Source of the DNA: Lachnospiraceae bacterium
GTDB lineage: Bacteria; Bacillota; Clostridia; Lachnospirales; Lachnospiraceae
DNA length: 64,000 nucleotides
Direction: 5' to 3'
Assembly: GCA_017617545.1 (NCBI GenBank)
Contig: JAFZVZ010000026.1
Span: forward strand, 1 to 64,000
Shown one piece after another: positions 63,285 through 64,000 of the stretch (the first letter of the stretch is position 1; each line of letters opens with the position of its first letter). The notes under the pieces were generated by a model. The model did not search any database and had not been told where the DNA came from. It worked only from the letters and a program-made list of their open reading frames with translations. A program made the position numbers and the translations under genes.

Positions 63285-64000
63285 TTATCCGAGCAGCTCC
63301 GCTGCCGCAGCGAGGTACTCCGCCTCCGTCCTGCACTTGTGGATATGCTTCTTCGCGCGCTCCGCGTCGGGAAAACGGTCCCCGAGATAGCCCCAGACTT
63401 CCTTCATCTTGAACAGCGTGTCCTTCACGCCCCACAGATTCACATAGGCGCGGTACAGATCATCGTGGAAGTCCCGCAGCTCCGCAGGCGTCATCTCTCT
63501 GCCCTCGCGGATCTCACGGAAAATGCCCGGGTTCGTGACGGCGCCCCGCCCGATCATGACGGCATTCAAATTCGGAAATCTCCCGATCAGCGCCTCATAG
63601 TCCGCGACGCTTGTGATGTCCCCGTTGAAGCAAAGCGGTGCCTTGCAATGATCATACGCGTAGGCAAACGCGTCCATGTCCGGCGTGCCGCCGTACCAGT
63701 CCTCGCGCACGCGCGCATGCACGATCAATTCGGAAATCGGATGGCGGTTGTAAATGTCAAGAATGCGCGGCCACTCCGCCTGAGCGTCTGCGTACCCGAG
63801 CCTTGTCTTCACCGAGACGGGAACCGGCAGCTCCTGTGCAAACAGCTTCCCAAAGAACTCCTCCATCCCCTCGGGGTCGCGCAGAAAACCGCTGCCGCGG
63901 CGCTTCTTCACGACAGTCCCCGACGGACAGCCGAAGTTTAAGTTGACCTCTGTATAACCAAGATCCGCAAGCAGACGGATCATGTCCGCCGCGCCGTCGG
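63285..64000 (-). CDS. dus: tRNA-dihydrouridine synthase, 5' part beyond right edge
   Basis: FMN-dependent reductase of uridines in tRNA. The visible 238 codons hold the TIM-barrel Dus signature VNLNFGCPSGTVVKKRRGSGFLRD, then VSVKTRLGY, LIVHARVREDWYGG, CFNGDITSVADYEAL and MIGRGAVTNPGIFREI. The frame stays open past the ATG at 63983 to the edge, so the true start is outside. Its stop is about 45 bases from the CIRCE element of htpG. Confidence 0.93.
   Translation of the reverse strand, partial: DGAADMIRLLADLGYTEVNLNFGCPSGTVVKKRRGSGFLRDPEGMEEFFGKLFAQELPVPVSVKTRLGYADAQAEWPRILDIYNRHPISELIVHARVREDWYGGTPDMDAFAYAYDHCKAPLCFNGDITSVADYEALIGRFPNLNAVMIGRGAVTNPGIFREIREGREMTPAELRDFHDDLYRAYVNLWGVKDTLFKMKEVWGYLGDRFPDAERAKKHIHKCRTEAEYLAAAAELLG

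Overview
The window looks like chromosome of a GC-rich anaerobic Clostridia member, most likely Lachnospiraceae or a close relative. This is inferred from gene families, not a database match. The evidence is a SCIFF peptide with its radical-SAM maturase, a hprK / ROK glucokinase / murB / whiA / HPr-like cluster, a DUF5688 protein, CotH kinases, HD-GYP and GGDEF proteins, and many lipoproteins with Thr/Pro-rich linkers. Nearly all genes are on the minus strand. The exceptions are a GH30 glycosidase, a YhbD/bactofilin pair and one tRNA-Arg.

Layout, left to right. 1-7.1 kb: a giant BspA-type surface protein running off the left edge, a DUF308 membrane protein, a membrane diguanylate cyclase, and a MgtE magnesium transporter with a long structured leader. 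7.6-18.2 kb: two SGNH hydrolases and a GH30 lipoprotein (hemicellulose side-chain and backbone attack), an AAA+ ATPase carrying an RNA-polymerase-alpha-CTD-like domain, two tandem unknown paralogues, and azlCD. 18.3-29.1 kb: asnA, DUF1846, HD-GYP, trpS, deoD, deoC, a CE2 esterase, an Orn/Lys/Arg decarboxylase, and the SCIFF RiPP pair. 29.2-42 kb: the HPr-like/whiA/murB/glk/hprK/uvrC run, two CotH-kinase paralogues and ftsH. 42-49 kb: sirtuin, an AraC regulator, ung, hisF-hisH, a two-component system and a cyclophilin lipoprotein. 49-55 kb: three tandem serpin lipoproteins, then a divergent YhbD regulator/bactofilin operon. 55-64 kb: tRNA-Arg followed by a type III toxin-antitoxin cassette, DUF5688, a degenerate GGDEF-EAL protein, a three-tRNA cluster, a lipoprotein, htpG with a CIRCE element upstream of its promoter, and a dus gene running off the right edge.

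Three signals stand out. (1) At 55.1-55.9 kb there is a complete ToxIN/AbiQ-like type III toxin-antitoxin module: promoter, two adjacent antitoxin RNA repeats, intrinsic terminator, then an AT-rich endoribonuclease toxin gene. It sits directly beside a tRNA gene and is the best candidate here for an uncharacterised phage-defence locus. (2) The 7-mer GGAAAAT (extended consensus CGGAAAATG) occurs about 73 times on the two strands. That is roughly fifteen-fold more than base composition predicts, with no strand bias, as for an uptake-signal or architectural motif. (3) Several structured leaders or small RNAs (mgtE, GH30, and a stand-alone RNA upstream of the AAA+ gene) match no family I could recognise.

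Functionally, the window combines polysaccharide attack (GH30, SGNH and CE2 esterases), cell-envelope and host-facing proteins (BspA, serpins, lipoproteins), c-di-GMP signalling (one active cyclase, one HD-GYP phosphodiesterase, one inactive dual-domain protein), carbon-catabolite regulation and housekeeping.
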